Origin: an uncultured Planctomycetaceae bacterium
GTDB taxonomy: Bacteria > Planctomycetota > Planctomycetia > Planctomycetales > Planctomycetaceae
Length of the DNA: 64,000 nucleotides
Reading direction: 5' to 3'
NCBI GenBank assembly: GCA_903921605.1
Contig: CAIXQV010000991.1
Span: 62,001-126,000, forward strand
Shown here: piece by piece, positions 62,482 to 64,000 of the stretch
Numbering within the stretch: the stretch's first letter is position 1
Layout of the letters: each line of letters begins with the position of its first letter
Notes under the pieces: model-generated
What the model saw: only the letters and a program-made list of their open reading frames with translations
Databases searched by the model: none
What the model was told of the DNA's origin: nothing
Program-made: the position numbers and the translations under genes

Positions 62482-63456
62482 ATGAAGGCTCAGGCAATGG
62501 ATTTTGCAGGCAGTCTGCTGATGCTGGCTGATGAGGGAGCGGCTGTCTCTCCGCAGAATGCTGATTTTCTTGCATCAACCTGGGAAAAGGTGAAGCAGAA
62601 CCTGAGCACCGAAGCCGTTCTGAATATTCTTCGAACACATGGGCCGAGTGTCCTGCAGGCACTGGCGGTGTTTGTTTTCGGGCGAATGCTGGCGAGGGTC
62701 ACCTCGGCGATGATCGTCAAGGCGTGTCGCAAAGCTCGCATTGATGAAACGCTTGGCCGCTTTCTGGGAAACCTGGTCTACAGCATGATGCTGACGGCCG
62801 TTGGGATTGCTGCACTGGGATGTCTGGGAGTTGATACAACATCGCTCAGCGCGGTTTTGGCCGCAGCAGGATTTGCCATTGGCATGGCGTTGCAGGGATC
62901 GCTCGGGAATATCGCCTCAGGTGTGATGCTGGTCTTTCTCAAGCCGTTCCGGGTGGGAGATGTGATCGACATAGGCGGATTGATAGGCAGTGTTGTAGAA
63001 GTCCAGATTTTCAACACGATCCTGCTCACCCCCGACAACGTCAGGATTATTCTTCCAAACTCGACCATCACAGGCGGCACGATACGCAACCTGTCTGCAG
63101 AGCCTTTACGGCGAGTAGATCTGGTTATCGGGTGCAGTTACAACGATGACCTGAAGGCTGTGCGACGATTCCTCGAAGGACTTGTTGCGTCTGACCCTCG
63201 TGTCCTGAGAAATCCGGAGCCAGTCATTGCAGTTTCCGAGCTGGCCGAGAGCAGCGTCAATTTTGTTGTTCGGCCTTGGGTTGCCAGCGCTGATTACCAT
63301 CCAGTCAAGTTTGATTTAACCGAACGAATCAAGCTTGGTTTCGACGAACGTGGTTTCACAATACCGTTTCCATCGCGAGATGTTTTCGTGCATCATCTTG
63401 GTAACGAGCTGACCATTTCAGAAGTTGGAGTAGCAGCCGCTGCTGCAGCCGCTTAG
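62482..63456 (+). CDS. Small-conductance mechanosensitive channel (MscS family)
   Basis: A 324-residue MscS protein. An N-terminal segment is followed by three membrane helices (around residues 52-70, 90-115 and 118-150). The pore helix is AAAGFAIGMALQGSLGNIASGVMLVF, rich in Gly and Ala as in MscS TM3. Next comes the beta domain PFRVGDVIDIGGLIGSVVEVQIFNTILLTPDNVRIILPNS and the C-terminal vestibule. It ends in an Ala run after SEVGV. It releases solutes under hypo-osmotic stress. The frame is open back to a TTG at 62464; ATGs at 62482 and 62497 are both possible starts. Confidence 0.95.
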   Translation: MKAQAMDFAGSLLMLADEGAAVSPQNADFLASTWEKVKQNLSTEAVLNILRTHGPSVLQALAVFVFGRMLARVTSAMIVKACRKARIDETLGRFLGNLVYSMMLTAVGIAALGCLGVDTTSLSAVLAAAGFAIGMALQGSLGNIASGVMLVFLKPFRVGDVIDIGGLIGSVVEVQIFNTILLTPDNVRIILPNSTITGGTIRNLSAEPLRRVDLVIGCSYNDDLKAVRRFLEGLVASDPRVLRNPEPVIAVSELAESSVNFVVRPWVASADYHPVKFDLTERIKLGFDERGFTIPFPSRDVFVHHLGNELTISEVGVAAAAAAA

Positions 63457-63818
63457 CCGGACTCAAGACCTGCCGCCTTTCTGCGATTAATCGAAGTCGC
63501 TTAAAAGGGCGACACTGCGGCGGTTTGACGACGTCACGACTGTCATTTTTTTGTCGCCATCTTTGATCGTACGAAGCTGATTTTGTTGCAAGAAATTGAC
63601 AGTGATGTTCTCTCGAAAACTCGTCTTGAGTCAAATTGCCAAAATGTGCGATGCTACGAAACCTTTCCGAATCTCATTCTGTTCTTATCCTTTCTGAATT
63701 CACGTTTCATCCTTCGACGCAACGCCGGATTCTCCGAAGGTTGCTCTCCTGCCTGCATCAAATTCCCGTCTCCGTCCGCTGCCGCATGGTTGCGGTCGTC
63801 TCAATCTGAGTCTCTGAC
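63457..63818. other. Intergenic region, no gene seen
   Basis: About 360 bases between the mscS-like gene and the partial gene at the edge. Two weak nested inverted repeats lie at 63474-63523. A promoter for the final gene is expected but not clear. Confidence 0.45.
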
Positions 63819-64000
63819 ATGCCGAATTCGCAAACGCTGATCCAGCGAATCCGACGCCTCTTCCGCGAGTGGCATTGTTCGAGCATTCTTGTTGCCGCCA
63901 CGCTTTCGGCCACCTTCGCTGTCGGTACTGCGATGACGTTTGCACAGCAGGAAGCGGAATCAGAGGGAGTGACGGTCGCTGACATTCGCATTGAGGGAAA
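63819..64000 (+). CDS. Exported protein, start of a possible POTRA/BamA-like gene (partial, cut by the window edge)
   Basis: The first 60 codons of a longer gene, open to the end of the window. The protein begins with a basic N-terminus (MPNSQTLIQRIRRLFREW), then a hydrophobic signal segment ending near FAQQ, and continues VTVADIRIEG. That last phrase is the typical start of a POTRA domain in BamA/Omp85 outer-membrane assembly proteins, where IRIEGN opens the first repeat. Only the N-terminus is visible, so this assignment is tentative. Confidence 0.55.
   Translation, partial: MPNSQTLIQRIRRLFREWHCSSILVAATLSATFAVGTAMTFAQQEAESEGVTVADIRIEG

Noticed and set aside
1..64000. CRISPR array, insertion sequence, integrase or phage gene
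   Set aside because: No regularly spaced repeats and no transposase, integrase or phage gene is seen. The three dispersed repeats are too few and too far apart for CRISPR.

Overview
The window reads as chromosomal DNA of a Planctomycetota bacterium, most likely order Planctomycetales. This is inferred from gene content, not from a marker gene: exported Gfo/Idh/MocA oxidoreductases, sugar phosphate isomerase/epimerases, a DUF1080 protein, an exported sialidase-like protein, a very large secreted PQQ-type beta-propeller protein with a LamG domain, a propeller plus di-haem cytochrome, a DUF309 protein, and several exported proteins of no recognised family. Genes are dense, orientation changes often, and I see no transposase, integrase, phage gene or CRISPR array.

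Positions 1-16,400 are mostly housekeeping: a small BON-domain gene at the left edge, a PAP2 phosphatase, rarA, an FHA protein with a repetitive acidic tail, a BshB1-like deacetylase, two small lipoproteins, a DUF1080 protein, a Ppx/GppA phosphatase, a ROK kinase, a sialidase-like protein, ruvX, a TIM-barrel isomerase with a Trm112-like protein and fmt, then xseA and an M20 deacetylase. Positions 16,700-36,000 hold a Cys/His-rich exported protein, exported Gfo/Idh, an M50 protease, an overlapping PhyH/aldo-keto reductase pair, a rhomboid protease, a propeller-cytochrome, a YggS-type PLP protein, purD, DUF309, argJ, a sugar isomerase followed by a Gfo/Idh oxidoreductase, greA and an HtrA-type protease. 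A tRNA-Cys with its own terminator lies at 36,032.

Positions 36,200-47,235 carry exported or membrane proteins: an STN-like protein, a tailed Hsp70, a membrane C39-like protein, three paralogous monohaem cytochromes with a second BON protein among them, and a 1,306-residue propeller/LamG protein whose N-terminus resembles a degenerate methyltransferase fold.

The most notable region is 47,908-61,045, five tightly spaced genes on the + strand: a thioester-reductase-like SDR; a 2,701-residue iterative synthase (KS, inactive KS/chain-length-factor-like, AT, two ACPs, KR, DH); a Rieske oxygenase alpha subunit; a FabL-type enoyl reductase (Tyr-x6-Lys); and an HHxxxDG acyltransferase. Together they look like a PUFA-synthase/heterocyst-glycolipid-like 'secondary lipid' pathway: build an acyl chain, reduce it, oxygenate it, release it reductively, and esterify it. 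No phosphopantetheinyl transferase is in the window. A near-perfect 13-nt direct repeat at 19-nt spacing sits just upstream and could be an operator.

Positions 61,287-64,000 hold a SpoU-family RNA methyltransferase, an MscS channel and the start of a gene that may encode a POTRA/BamA-like protein, cut by the window edge. Three copies of a 57-63 nt intergenic repeat with compensating stem changes (5, 15,139 and 41,568) form an undescribed dispersed element.
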